NCBI RefSeq assembly: GCF_030253575.1
Contig: NC_080565.1
Coordinates: forward strand, 5,056,001-5,120,000
Source of the DNA: Rhododendron vialii
Taxonomy: Eukaryota > Streptophyta > Magnoliopsida > Ericales > Ericaceae
Length of the DNA: 64,000 nt
Direction: 5' to 3'
Part shown: one piece after another, positions 11,482 to 23,218 of the stretch
How the letters are laid out: the number at the start of each line of letters is the position of its first letter
Position numbering within the stretch: position 1 is the stretch's first letter
The notes under the pieces: model-generated
What the model was told of the DNA's origin: nothing
Seen by the model: the letters and a program-made list of their open reading frames with translations, nothing else
Databases searched by the model: none
Position numbers and translations under genes: made by a program

Positions 11482-13220
11482 CACCTGGTCATAATCCCTC
11501 GGTAAGGCCAGCCCCCTTAGCAACGTAACGGCAAGATTCGACTCATCCTTCACCGAGTCATTCAGGAGCAGGATCCTACCATCGAGCATTGTGTAGGAGG
11601 GGCTGAACTCCCTTCTCGCTACAGCTTCGGCTTCGGGCTGAGTTACCCCGATTTCTAGATCAAGATTGATCTCTTTTGCAGGAGAGGGTCGGGATTTCTC
11701 AGCAGGGGCCGATTGGGAGACATTTGGAGGGGGAGCATCGGATGAGGTCTTCTGCCTTTTCTCTCCTTGATGCTCCTGTCGTTCGGGCAAATTCTTGGAC
11801 CTAGCAGGATTGGTAGTCTTTGTTGGGATAACCGTCCTTGGAATATTCCTTCTTGACATATCCTCGGCGGAAGGATCTACAATTCAAAGTGGCACGTTCA
11901 AACCTGGAAGTGTTGGTTCAAAAATGTAATCACTTTCGAGCGATATGAGCCACTCCTCGTCTGTATATCCAATTTTTGGTAGCTTCGCTCTTCGTTGTCG
12001 TTTCTTCGAAGGACCGTCGGCGTTTGTGGCTGCTCTTTTCTTTTGGGTAGCCTTAGTGGTCGGCAAATTTCTCTTCTTCTTCTTGCTCGGCGCTTCTCCC
12101 TTGTTCTTCTTTTTCCTCCTAAGCACCCCCTTATATGAAGGTGTGTACTTTAGAAGGGTCGGAGCGTGTCGGCAAGCTTGGGCGAGAAGTGTCTCACAAG
12201 CCTTTTCTCGCGAATTTGTGTTGCGGCCTTTGATATCGGGTCAAGCTCTGCAAAAAGAAAGGAGCAACAGACGAACAAAACATCGGCAACAGAAGCTAAC
12301 AAGAAAGATAAGAGATAAAGATAAAGGCTCGGCATCACCTCTCGTATCCTTAATCTTTGGGATGGAGAAACGGCGCAAATCGTCGCCAAACTCGTAGTTC
12401 CCATGGACTTCGAGATAGAAGTCAGCCCACTTATCTTTGTCAGATAGGCCTTCTATCAAAGGAGTCTTCTTCGGGTGCGTCGTCAGATACCGACGGCCAG
12501 ATCGACCGTGCCAAGACTCGTGTATGTGAAAAATAGGTTTGTCGGCGTGAAATCGAGGTCCTTGCTTTAGATCAAAGCAATCACCAACATGATTATTCGG
12601 TAACTGTTGATCGCGAGCTGATGAGGAGCCAGACTAAATTTCCAGAGTATCTCCCTGAGGAAGGGATGGAGGGGAAATCACAGCCCGGTCTCACAAATGG
12701 CCATCAACAGCACGGTAATGTGTTCGGGCCTGTGCTCCCTCTTGTCTTTAATTTCTGTGCTCTCAACTCGATTAAGTAGCACGTCGGCAGGAATATGGTA
12801 CTTGAGGCAAAATGCCTCGTACTCCCCAGGCTCGCCACTGAAGTAGTGAGCGTACAGGCAAAGCAGACCCTTGTCGAATAGGTCGGCATCACTCGGAGCC
12901 GAAGTTGAAGCCTCGGCCCCTGAATTGAACCTTGACTCGGCTTCATGCCCCATCTGAGGTTCGGATTTAGATTACGTTTCAGGAGTGAAGATGATCTCAG
13001 GGTCAGTCACGAAGTCATCCGCAGCGTACTCATGGTCACGCTCGACATTTGAGTCATCAGAGATGGGAGAGGTGGCCGACATCCTTGTGGAAATTGGGAA
13101 AGGGTCACGGCGTCGGCCTCTATGTCTCTCTAGAAGTTCGTTGATCACCAGTCGGTCTGATTCTGTTTCCGAGTAATCAGAATCCGAAAGAAACGTTGAT
13201 GACCTCGTGAGCCAGACCTA
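11482..13220 (-). pseudogene. Antisense extra ORF of a Tat-type gypsy element, N-terminal half, inverted
   Basis: On the minus strand this reads an acidic/Ser-rich leader (from about 13082), then LLCLYAHYFSGEPGEYEAF and ITVLLMAICETGL(stop)FPLHPFLREIL, then SLAPHQLAINSYR. This pattern is that of the plant 'putative gypsy-type transposase' domain (PF04195) found in extra ORFs of Tat-clade retrotransposons. Next come WADFYLEVHGNYEFGDDLRR, a probable intron (about 12340-12255), a Lys-rich nuclear-localisation-like segment (RRKKKNKGEAPSKKKKR, about 12120) and a tail ending LPRDYDQV at 11482. Several stops and a frameshift break it. Its other half is on the opposite strand at 15608-16290. Confidence 0.7.
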
Positions 13221-15030
13221 AAAGAAAGCAAGAGGGAAAAATAAGCAGCTGGAATTTGCGTCGGCAAAAAAAAAAAGAAGGGAGGAGGTTCGGATATTCT
13301 TATTGGCTCATGAGTCACTTTTTCTTCTAGGGGGTTATGGGCACACGCCCAAAAAATTTCAATTTTGCCTTTTAAAATCAGGTGCGCCCTTTTGTTGGGA
13401 AGCGCGGCAAAATGCTAACAATTTAGAGTCGCCACTCGGGTTTTGCAGTATGCACCCAAGGAACCGAACTTGAAACGTTTGCTACGTTGTTTGATTTTGA
13501 AAAGGCTTGTGGACGGGTCCGTCGTCACCTTCGATATCTGAGGTTCGGGAGCCAGGTTACGAGAGGGGAAGGGTTTTATGGCACCCCTCTCGCCCAATCC
13601 GGAGATCTGTCTCTACTCGGGCATTTTATAAAACGTTTGCATTTTTCTCTCATTAATCATTTTTAGCCAATTAGGGTAGGGGAACAGTTAATGGGAATTT
13701 TAAACTGTAACAAGTTGTAACATGTGACAAAATGATATGGATGATTTATCTAAACATAATAGATTGATAACAAGCACCTGTGAACATTTCAAACAAACTG
13801 GAGTATGCTGATTCAGAATAAACATACACAGGAGACATACCAACATCAACTGAACCAGGCCACCGCATGCTAGTACGACCTGTGCACGCCACCCCTACAC
13901 TGGCGTACTTCAGTAGGCTAAAGCCCACAGTCCTTATTTGTCAACCCTCTAGCTCTGGAAAGGACCAGTGCACACCTAGGACAAACCACGCAGTTTATAA
14001 GGTAGATATTAAACAGTTACAGACAACAGCAGTGGATCGAAAGAAATAAATGGAAAGAGCACCCCATAAATAGTGTGGGAAAACAAATAGAGACTAAGGC
14101 CTAAACAGGAGGCAAGGGCCAGCCACTGGTCAGGACGTGACTGTCGTACGCCAGTATAAGGCACCGTACGCCTGTCATACCTCTTTGTTCAGTACTTGGC
14201 TTTGCCATCTCTTGGGCTCTCGAACATAACCAGAAGGGTCCCAGGGGCCTTCCAAAGCAGATATGAACATATATCGAGTACTAAAACTACACAGTTCTAA
14301 AATAAAGAAAGCTGCAAACTGATTATTATCATGCCATAAGGTGATAAAATGAAATAACACAGGAAAAATGATGATCGGTGATCCCCACGCCTGCTTTGCA
14401 ATACAACCATTACTGGCGTACGACTTAGCCAACTGGCGTGCGCCACTATCATCATGCACAATCTTTGAATCTTTACCAACTTTAGGGTCAGGACTGGTAT
14501 TGATTACCAGTCTTGACCCTGCTAGCCTTCCCTTAGGGGTAAGAACAGAAAGTTTTCAAAGGTGGTATACCTTCGCTTTTGAGGTTGATAGGGTGTTTTG
14601 AGCTTGAGCTTGGAGTTTGATGGATGGATGATGAATGAGAGGTGTTAGGGACTGTGGAGTGGTGTTCCCTTTGCTTACTCTTTCAATGAGATGAAAGGAA
14701 GGCAAAGAGAACAAGAGAGAGAAAAAGAACTTGGGAGCTTTGATGGTGGTTAACTCCTTGCATATAAATGCAATGGGGGTATATATAGGCCAGAGATGAC
14801 TGAGTTGGGGCTGTGAACAGTTGGGGTTAAGGCTTGGTTGAGTTAGGGAGGGAGCCTCCATGCATTAAATGCATGGGACTTGCCTTGAAAGGAAATGTAG
14901 GGGAGAAGGGGACAGCTCGGCCTTTTCGTTGTACATATATAATGTTGCTCACGTACCACTGTTGGTGCATGATCATCACATATTCGTATAGATCGAGGCA
15001 GAATGGAGTAATTGCATAGCAATGGATAGA
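13221..15030 (-). other. Noncoding LTR-retrotransposon material
   Basis: No protein recognised. On the minus strand it carries the words GTGGCGACTCTAAA (near 13431) and GGCGAGAGGGGTGCCATAAAAC (near 13575-13595), which recur in noncoding parts of plant Ty3-type elements. A TATA box (CCTATATATACC, about 14787) is followed by a CT-rich leader (about 14700-14740), as in an LTR promoter. Several GGCGTACG/CGTACGCC words are scattered at 13900-14440. Probably an LTR or LARD-like remnant in minus orientation; termini not found. Confidence 0.45.
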
Positions 15031-15607
15031 TGACGGTTGAGGACAAGTTGTGGTCTAATTGGAATAATTCGAGTCGATTTTTGCTTCTAGTTTGACGTGT
15101 GAGCTATTAGGGTTATCTTTATGAAATCATGATTCCTTTGTTGTAGTATGCTCGTTCGTGGTGGAAGACCCATGTTTCTTTGTAGATCTCGTCGTATTCA
15201 CTCACTCTAGGTGCATGATTCATCGTATTTTCATATAGCTTGTGTATAGATTTTCCTACTGGGCTAGTGTAGCTCACCCTATCATTTTCAGGTATGATTC
15301 AAGGATGTTGGCATGGAGTGCTTGTTGTGCATTTGTGACCAAACCTTTAAAAGGTATTCAAGAAGGATTTCATAGCACAAGATCTAAAAGAGCATTTTTA
15401 GGAAAGATATTATTTATAAATTGTAATAATATTTTCGTAGGATACTGGTATTTTGATGTCTTGGGGCCTTCGAGTTGGAAATGTAATATTTGAATTTTAT
15501 TTGAGAACAGTGAATAAAAATGTCTTTTGGGGTATTATTTATATTACAGCGAGAACTTTATTTATTAAAAGTGTTTATTATTTATGTTAAAAATCGAGGG
15601 CGTGACA
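15031..15607 (+). mobile_element. LTR 3' portion ending ...GCGTGACA
   Basis: AT-rich LTR tail with a polyadenylation-like AATAAA (15515) and terminal CGAGGGCGTGACA, followed at once by AGGTG (15608-15612), the same 5 bp that adjoin the LTR start at 11481 in inverted orientation. The left limit of this piece is uncertain (about 14970-15060) and is taken as the inversion breakpoint. Confidence 0.6.
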
Positions 15608-16290
15608 AGGTGCCAACCAACCTGATGCCAGGACTTGGTGAAATGTGCTCTCATCTGGTTCAAGTACATTTTCTTGTTCTTTTGATTTCGTTTTTTGTAA
15701 GTTTGCCTTTGAATTTTGATTCTTTGTTCTTAACTTGCTTTTTTTGTCAGGCTGGCAAGGTTGCGTTGAAGGCATATGATAGAGCCTCCAAAGTTTCTAC
15801 CGAACGTGAACGATACAGGGCTGACCGAGATTCCTACCGAACAAAATGGAGGATCTCTGAGCAGCAGGTGAAAGATTTTGAGGCAGAGGTGCTAAAGCTG
15901 AGGCGTGAACTGGATGAAGCAAAAACTGAGGCTGAGAACGCCAAGGCTGAGGTGAAGAAAATGAAAGAAGGGGAGAATGAGAAGCTGAAGGTGGTCGATG
16001 CGAAGGGATATGAAGCTGAGATCCAACGAGCCGCGCTTGAGTATACCCAGATCGCTCATAAAATGGTAAATGACGAGCTGGAGGCGAGGCTACCTGACTT
16101 CTACAAGCTCGGATGTGCTGCTGGTGCCGCGGCGATGGCGGGGGTGATGGCAATCGAGCCGGAGTCTGGCTTCCTAAAACAACTTCCTGAGCCGACTGTC
16201 CCAGACCTCAAGCTTCCTTATACCGAAGAAGAATGCCAGCCCTTGCCACCTGAGGATGATGACGAGGAGATGATCGAGGCCGAGCGTTAG
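15608..16290 (+). CDS. Antisense extra ORF of the Tat-type gypsy element, C-terminal half
   Basis: Runs on the plus strand, opposite to the neighbouring pol. Exon 15608-15663 (TNLMPGLGEMCSHLVQ) joins exon 15751-16290 across an 87-bp GT-AG intron that is also open in frame. The second exon is a long charged coiled coil (heptad-like KLRRELDEAKTEAENAKAEV, residues about 45-125 of this half). It ends in an acidic tail (PPEDDDEEMIEAER) with TAG at 16288-16290. In Tat elements such an ORF lies between pol and the 3' LTR in antisense; its function is unknown. The start codon is in the other half, so this piece lacks its own start. An ATG at 15520 lies within the inserted LTR and is probably fortuitous. 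Confidence 0.7.
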
Positions 16291-17110
16291 GGGTAGATTG
16301 AGGATCATGCAGCCGAAGCCCAGGGGAAGAATGTTGAAGACAGGCGAGTTCAAATCAATTGAGGTGGTATTTCAAACGCAGGCGCCGAAGCCAGGTCGAT
16401 CGGCAGCCGTAGACGAAGACCTTTTTGCTTTAACCAGAACTTTTTTAAGCCTTTCTGTTTTAGGAACCTTGAACTTGATGTTGTTTTTTGGACTGGACGG
16501 CTCCTAACATCAGGAGTTTGTTGTGCCAGATGTAATAGTTGGTCTAGGATTTGAGCCGAACAATTGGCTTTTGCTTGATGTAATAGCTTGATCTTGTCTT
16601 TTATGCTATAGAAAATTTCCAATCCAATCGTGTTTCTTTGTTTGAATGGTTAAGTATTTCTTCATGCCTTAGAGATATTTTCACGATTTGGCCGAAGGTC
16701 AAGAAACCTTGGCTTGTTTCCATGTTTTGTTATTTACTCGTATCAGCCCCCACTGTGGCATGATGCTTGGCTCAAATGCCATCCTTATGCCAAAGTAAAA
16801 AGTGAAGTAAAAGAGATAAGTGGCCAAGTTGTTCAAGTCAAAATAAGAATGTAGCCAAACCAATAACAAATTCAGTGATTTGCTCATCGATGTGCATTGT
16901 GGATTAGAAATCCGAATGTGTTTGGGGTGGTTTGAAGACCGAACTTAGTGACCGAAGTCGATAGCTTTAAGAATGAATGCGAGAGACAGTGCTTCGAAAG
17001 TAGAAGGAACTTCTCATTAGGTTCAAAAGTTGTTCAAAACAAGTACAAAATTTCTTTGAAGTAAAAAACAAATAATGGCCGAGTCAAGCTCAGGCCAAGT
17101 GGTGCGTCAA
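16291..17110. other. Spacer between extra ORF and pol of the gypsy element
   Basis: Noncoding. The 3' regions of the convergent extra ORF (+) and pol (-) meet here. No terminal repeat or gene recognised. Confidence 0.5.
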
Positions 17111-17111
17111 A

Positions 17112-18160
17112 GGTATGATTTTCTGAGGTTGAGAGCATTCCAGGGATTCTCAATCTGCCTCCCATCTTTGTCTTTCAACTTGTAAGAGCCATTGCCAACT
17201 TCCTTGACCACCCTGTAAGGACCTTCTCAATTGGGCTTAAATTTTGTCTTCTGATTGGCTTGAACAACTTTTCTCCAAACTCAATTGTCTATTTTGAACT
17301 TTTTGAGCCGAACGTCGCGATCATAGCCCCGAGCTACCTCCTGCTGATAGTTAGCTAGCTTGATTTGGGCATCGTCTCGCTTTTCTTCGGCTAGGACAAG
17401 TTCGGTGGCTACAGCTTCATCATTAGTTTGAGGGTCGAAGGTCTCAAAGGGCAAAGTTGGGAACTTGGATTCAAGTGGAATTACCGCTTCCATGCCGAAG
17501 GCCATCGCGAAGGGAGTCTAGCCAGTGGAGCGTCTTGGTGTCGATCGATAAGCCCAGAGGACCCGAGGCAGCTCATCGGCCCATCTTCCTCTTTTGGAAT
17601 CCAACCATCACTTAATGCTTGCACATACCATCTTGTTTGTGGCCTCGGCTTGGCCGTTTCCTTGTGGGTAGGATGGGGTAGAGTTGAAGAAACGGATACC
17701 AAACTCAGCACAGAGTCCTGTGAGCTCCTTTCCAACGAACTGGGAGCCATTGTCTGAAATGATGGCGTATGGTACGCCGAACCCCGTTACGATGTTCCTC
17801 CAAACGAATCGCCAAATGTCAGCTTCAGTAGTTGTCAAGCAAGGCTCGGCTTCTACCCACTTTGAGAAATAGTCAGTTGCAGTGATTAAGAACTTGAAAC
17901 CCCCAGGGGCAGTAGGCAGTTTACCGATGATATCCAACCCCCATTGTGCGAAGGGCCAAGGACTAGTGATAGGTTTGAAGGCCTAAGCAGGCTGCTTCGG
18001 GATAGGAGAAAAGAGCTAGCAAGGCTTGCATCGTTTGACCACTTCTTCGCAATCTTTCTTCATTCCCTTCCAGAAGTAACCCTAACTTAGAGCTCATTGA
18101 CAGAGGGAACGGCCACTGGAATGACAGCCGCAGCTGCCAGAATGAAGCTCGGCTAATATT
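17112..18160 (-). pseudogene. Integrase and C-terminal region of gypsy pol
   Basis: From high to low coordinates: the end of the H2C2 zinc-binding region (HSGSCGCHSSGR, about 18140), then the core with ITATDYFSKWVEAEP, IISDNGSQFVGKE and NSTPSYPQGNGQAEATNK, giving the expected Asp, Asp, Glu triad. Next come MAFGMEAVIPLESKFPTLPF and GPYRVVKEVGNGSYKLKD, the usual post-integrase module. All pieces lie in one frame broken by stop codons (near 17607, 17280 and 17235). The fold would be recognisable but the protein is not made intact. Confidence 0.85.
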
Positions 18161-20363
18161 GTTGGCACCTTGTTCGGATGGATTACACGTAGGTACGGCC
18201 CCGTGAAGCTTTTTCTGTAAAGTTGGCCGCCTTCAAAAATCCAGTAATAGGCTGCTTTGCTACGAATGCGGTGGGCTTCTTTCTTGTCTGAGGGTAATGT
18301 ATCATTTTTGAGGAAGGCAATTATCTCGTCCGTCCAGCTAGGACCGAGAGTAATGCTAAGGACTCCTTCTGGTACCTCAAAGCTTGGCTGGGAGATTTCA
18401 CCGAGGCTAATGTTTCTGTATTCAGAGGCTTTGCTTGCCGAGGCTAAGCTTGCAAGAGCGTCGGCATGAGTGTTGTTTTCTCGGTTGATCTGCTCTATAT
18501 GGAATCCTTTGAACTGTTGAATTAGCTCTAGAGCCGTAGCTTGGTATTTTAGCATCCTTGGATCCCGAGCTTCATAGTCGCCAGTTACTTGGTTGACAAT
18601 CAGCTGAGAATCACAAAAAATGTGTAGGTCTTCGACTTATAGACGTGCGGCGGCTCGGAGCCCGGCAAGGAGTGCTTCATACTCAGCCTCATTGTTTGTA
18701 GCTGGGAAGTTGATTGTAATAGCACTTTCATGAAGAATGCCGCAAGGCGTTACAAGGACGACTCCTGCACCGGCACTGTTGCTGTTTGACGCGCCATCAA
18801 CATGAAGCTTCCATACGTCACCATTGAAGAGGTTCCAAGTCTTTTGAGCTTCTTATTGTTCTAACATTCCATATTCTGGCCGAACTAAAGCTTCTTCATC
18901 TGGGCTTCTGGGGGTTAATTTGGCAATAAAGTCAACCAATACTTGAGCTTTAATTGCTGTCCAAGGCTCGAAATGGATGTCGAAATTAGCCAACTCGACT
19001 GCCCATTGAGAGACTCGGCTGGAGAGATCTGCCTTCCGAAGGAGATTCTTTAATGGGAACTCTGTGAGGACGATAATGGGATGCTCCTGGAAGTAAGGTA
19101 GGAGTTTTCGAGCCGCTGTAACCAGTGCAAGAAGAAGCTTTTCCAGAGGAAGATATCTCGTTTGAGCAGGGAGTAGCGTTCTGCTGGTGAAGTAAATAGG
19201 TTGATCCTCAGAACCTTCACGTCAGACAAGTGCCGAACTAATAGCATGCGGGGAAATTGCCTGGTAAAGGAATAGCGTTTCGAAAGGCTTCGGCTTGACT
19301 AGGAGTGGAGCCGAGCCTAGATATGCCTTGAGTTCGGTAAGTGCTACTTCACATTCGTCGGTCCATTTGAAGCTCCGTCGGCTCTGTTTCTTCAAGGTCT
19401 GGAAGAAAACTTGGCATTTGTCTGACGAGCGATTGATGAATCTGTTGAGGGCTGCGGCTATCCCTGTCAACTTTTATATCTCCCGAGGGGTTGAAGGAGC
19501 CTTTAGCTATTGTACCACGGTTATTTGATTCGGGTCGGCCTCGATGCCTCTCTGTGTCACCAAATATCCGAGGAAGTTGCTTGAGCCGATGCAAAAAGCA
19601 CACTTCTCAGCATTGAGGCGCAGTTTGAACTTTTTTAAGATTGTAAAGACTTTAGCCAGGTGGGCTAAGTGGTTCTCGACTTTGAGGCTTTTGACGACCA
19701 TGTCGTCGATATAAGCCTCCATGATCTCACCAATGAGTAGGCCGAACAAGAGATAAATCATTCTTTGGAATGTTGCACCAGCGTTTTTGAGACCGAATGA
19801 CATAACACGGTAACAATAAAGGCCTTTGGGTGTTATGAAAGCTGTCTTCTCCATATCATCAGGGTCCATTGCGTTTTGATGGTAACCACGATAAGCATCC
19901 ATGAAGCTTAGCCGAGCATGGCCTGCCGTGGAGTCCACCAACTGATCGATCTTAGGAAGGGGAAGGCAGTCCTTCGGACAAGCGTTGTTTAATTCGTGTA
20001 ATCAACACATACTCTCCATTTTCTGTTCTTTTTCTTGACCACCACTGGATTGGCGAGCCAAGTGGGGTATTGAACTTCTTGGATAGCCCCTGCTTCGAGG
20101 AGTTTATTGACCTCTTCGTTAACCTCCTTGGCATGAATGGCAGTTGATCGCCGAGGCTTCTGGATCACCGATTTTGCAGATTTGGAAACATTGAGAGAAT
20201 GCTTAATGATTTTTGGGTCAATGCCTGGCATTTTGTACGGCGTCCAAGCGAAGACTTCAATGTTATCCTTCAAGAATTGAACCGTTGCCTCACGCTCGGC
20301 GTTTAGAACGGTGGAGCCGAGCATGAAATATTGTGTTCCGTCTTCATTAATTGGGACCTTCAT
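18161..20363 (-). pseudogene. Reverse transcriptase/RNase H of gypsy pol
   Basis: The RT N-terminal block (MKVPINEDGTQYFMLG, then LLEAGAIQEVQYPTWLANPV and KWRVCVDYT) ends at about 19989. A one-base shift there moves the frame to FMDAYRGYHQNAMDP, GLKNAGATFQRMI and the catalytic YIDDMVVKS (about 19730). Next come FLGYLVTQRGIEADPNQI and the connection/RNase H region; its last part, HADALASLASASKASEYRN, is near 18450. After the shift all pieces share a frame and are separated by nonsense codons only. Confidence 0.85.
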
Positions 20364-20501
20364 GAGATCTTTAATTGACTTTTGTTTGGGGGAGGTCCCG
20401 ACATCTTCAAGGACAGGCTTGTCAGGAACTTCGACCCAATGTACCCTTTTAGAGCTTGGTGCCTTTCCGACGACTGAAACGTAACACTGCTTCGCCTGGA
20501 C

Positions 20502-21014
20502 TTAATCACCGTATAAGTCTTCTTGTTGTCCCGTTGCACCAATGAACCGTACCAGCTGGTGGTAGGTGGAAGTAACAGCCTTTATGGAATGGAGCCAATT
20601 TCGTCCGAGGATTGCGTTGTATTGGCTCGGCGCACCAACAACAAGGAACTCCATGTTTGTTGCAACCGAACCTGCGACCACGGGGAGAATGATTTTGCCG
20701 AGGGGCCAGACTGGGGTTCCACTGAATCCGATCAAGGGTACGTCAGTTGGAATGAGGGAAGCTTGCAGAATTTGGAGTTCATTAAAAAGGGACAAGTACA
20801 TGATTTCAGCCGAGCTTCCTTGATCAACGAGGACTCTCTTGACCGAGTGGGTCAAAATCTGAACCGTGACAACAAGAGCGTCATTGTGGGGTGTCTGCAC
20901 GCGCTGGAGGTCACGGTCGGTGAAGGTAATGTACCATGGACGTTCGGCTGTCCTCGGACGCTTGGAAGCGCCGTTAACAGAAAAAAATTTGGGCCATTTT
21001 TCTAGCGCTGTCAA
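20502..21014 (-). pseudogene. Aspartic protease region of gypsy pol
   Basis: Retroviral-type aspartic protease. The active-site motif reads VDQGSSAEIMYL where plant elements have VDTGSSADILY, so the residue after the catalytic Asp (usually Thr) is Gln. It is followed by LIGFSGTPVWPLGKIILPV and YNAILGRNWLHSIKAV. A single in-frame TAA (20502-20504) separates it from the RT segment. Confidence 0.8.
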
Positions 21015-21138
21015 TTTTTGTCCGAAGCTGTTTTTCTACTTCCTTGGTAACTGGCCCGTGAATGACATTTATTACGCCAACGGGGCGAGGAATGGGATTT
21101 TGACCCCCAACGTTCGGCTGCCGCCTTGGTGTCTTCGT

Positions 21139-23160
21139 TCAGTCAATGTGGTCGTCGAGGAGTCCCTGGGCTGCCAACTTTTCCAAAAGAGCCTTGTATG
21201 GAGTGCAAGTTGTGGTGTAGTGTCCGAGCTCATTGTGATATGAACACCTCTTCCGATTGTTATCGTTGCCAGCTTCGGTATTAAGTTTTGGTGGGTTCGG
21301 CCAAACAAAGAAGGGCTCTCGCTCCAAGATGTGGAGCAGAAAATAGATTGGTTCCTTGAATACCGTTGTCTTGGCCACGTAGTCGTGAGCTTTGGGAGCC
21401 TTTTTGTTGGCCACTTTGACTGTATTGATCGGCTTCTTCGGCTGAGCTGTGACCACAGGCTTGGGAGCTGCAATTTGGGGGGTTGAGACATGAAGACTTT
21501 GTGACACGGCAGAAGTTTGTCCCCCTTGGAGTTCTCGCTCGGCGAGGAACTCTTCGTAAGAACAAAATTGTTCTACCATTTTCATCAGTTCGTTCATTCC
21601 ATGAGGTGCCCGAATCGCCAATTCGTCCAGAATCTTGCTCCCTGTTTCTAAACCATTCTTGAAGTTTCTTGCTGCCTAGTATTGATCAATGCTTGGTATC
21701 TCATTGAACAATTGCCAATAACGCTCGGCGTACTTCCGAAGTGTCTCACCGGGCCTCTTTTTCATCTGTGCCAGGGCGTCCTCTTCCTTTGCCTGTTTGG
21801 TACTGGTGATCAACCGATAGTTAAAGCCTCTTTCAAGCTCTTTGAAACTATGGATCGATCCTGCTTCCAGCTGGTTGAACCAGAGCAGGTTGAGGCGGCC
21901 AAGACTTGACTGAAAAGCCTTACACATTATGGCATCATCATCAGTTATGCAAGAAATGGTACTGCGGTAACTTATGAGGTGAGTGTAGGCCTCGGTTGTG
22001 CTAGGATCAAATTTCTGAAACTTCGGGAGGTGTAGCCCGGGCTTCGGCAAAGTGGCTTGAATTTTGGCCGAGAATGGTGACTCAGTCAATTTTCTCAACT
22101 AATATTCGTGGGTTGGCCTGGGAGGGCATCCATCTCGCTCATTCCGAAACCTTTTTGAGGCTCGGTACTCCTTCCCTTTGCCTACCATCTCCTTTTGCCG
22201 ACGGTGATGTGCCCTTTCTTTCTTCTCTAAGGGAGCTTTGTGGCGCTCTTCCTCAGGCAGATTTTTCGTATGATACACCCTGCGGCGGCTCGGCTCATCC
22301 TCACGCTGAACCACCACACTGACGCTTCTTTTGTGGGGTAATTTTCAAGGGTTCCTTGAATCTACCGTACGCCCAGCATTGGCATTCTCGTGAGGGATGT
22401 TATCATGCTCAGTTGGATAACCTTCGGGATCTTTGCCGTTCCTTCTAGACGTTCGGCTTTTATGTCATCCCGACTCGTAGGGAACGATGGCTTGGTCAAT
22501 TTCTCGAAACTCTACCGTGTCGTAACTTTGGGAGCGCTGCAAATACTCGTCCCCTGCTAACGAGCTTGAGTACACTATGTGAGGGCTTCCTTCCAGTCTT
22601 TGCCCTCCGCCTTCCTGTCCCGCACCACTGTCGAGACGCTGATGAACCGGGGAACATTGCTACCTAAAGCGAGCGCTATCCCCGTCTCGGTTATCAACCA
22701 GTGGTGGGTCCAGACGATCGTGGACTGAGACTCGGTGTGGCCCTCCTCCCTTGAGCTGGGAGGGGTGGTGGTGGTGGTAAATTCACTTGCCAGCGCCGCC
22801 CCTGAGAGCCAGAGTGGGAGGCCGTCGGGCGTTCGTTGGCCTTGATTCTTGCAATCTCCATTTTAAGGATGGTGACGTCAGTGTTGGTTTGCTCTTGCTG
22901 CTGTTCCAACATTTGGACGTATGCTAGAGCATCTTCACTCAAACCAACCGAACCCTGGATGGAGGTGCTCACTCCTGGTGGAGTAAATCCAGGGGGATGG
23001 GATGGGGAAGCGGCGTTGATACCAGTTTCAGAAGTGATATGCAAGGAGAAGTTGAGAGGTTGAAAAAGAGGTGGAGGATGAGGAGGTGCTCCGCCCCATT
23101 TTCAGTAAGGGGAAGTGGTGGAGATGCGGTAGAAAGAAATCAGAAAGAGGAAGGAGAGGA
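21139..23160 (-). pseudogene. Gag of the Tat-like element
   Basis: N-terminal low-complexity, Pro-rich region with a predicted coiled coil (LAYVQMLEQQQEQTNTDV, about 22930). The capsid-type gag domain (LHLPKFQKFDPSTTEAY, AFQSSLGRLNLLWFNQL, GETLRKYAERYWQLFN) spans 22098-21676. A zinc-knuckle-like module (RCSYHNELGHYTTTCTPYKA, about 21225) ends it. The parts at 22317-22099, 22098-21676 and 21621-21139 share a frame broken by stops; the first part is in another frame. Confidence 0.8.
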
Positions 23161-23200
23161 AGGGAACGGAGGAGCTGCCATGGATCTGAGAAAAAGTTTC

Positions 23201-23215
23201 ACGTCGGGTTCACCA
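23201..23215 (-). promoter_or_regulatory. Primer-binding site of the Tat-like element
   Basis: The minus strand reads TGGTGAACCCGACGT three bases after the LTR end. Position and leading TGG fit a PBS. I could not assign the tRNA with certainty; the sequence differs from the TGGCGCC type common in this clade. Confidence 0.55.
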
Positions 23216-23218
23216 AAT

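Noticed and set aside
12985..13176. Plus-strand open frame opposite the N-terminus of the extra ORF
   Set aside because: Shadow of the minus-strand reading, which has the recognisable acidic leader.
15242..15493. 83-codon open frame upstream of the extra ORF
   Set aside because: Lies within the LTR tail (poly(A)-signal region); no homology.
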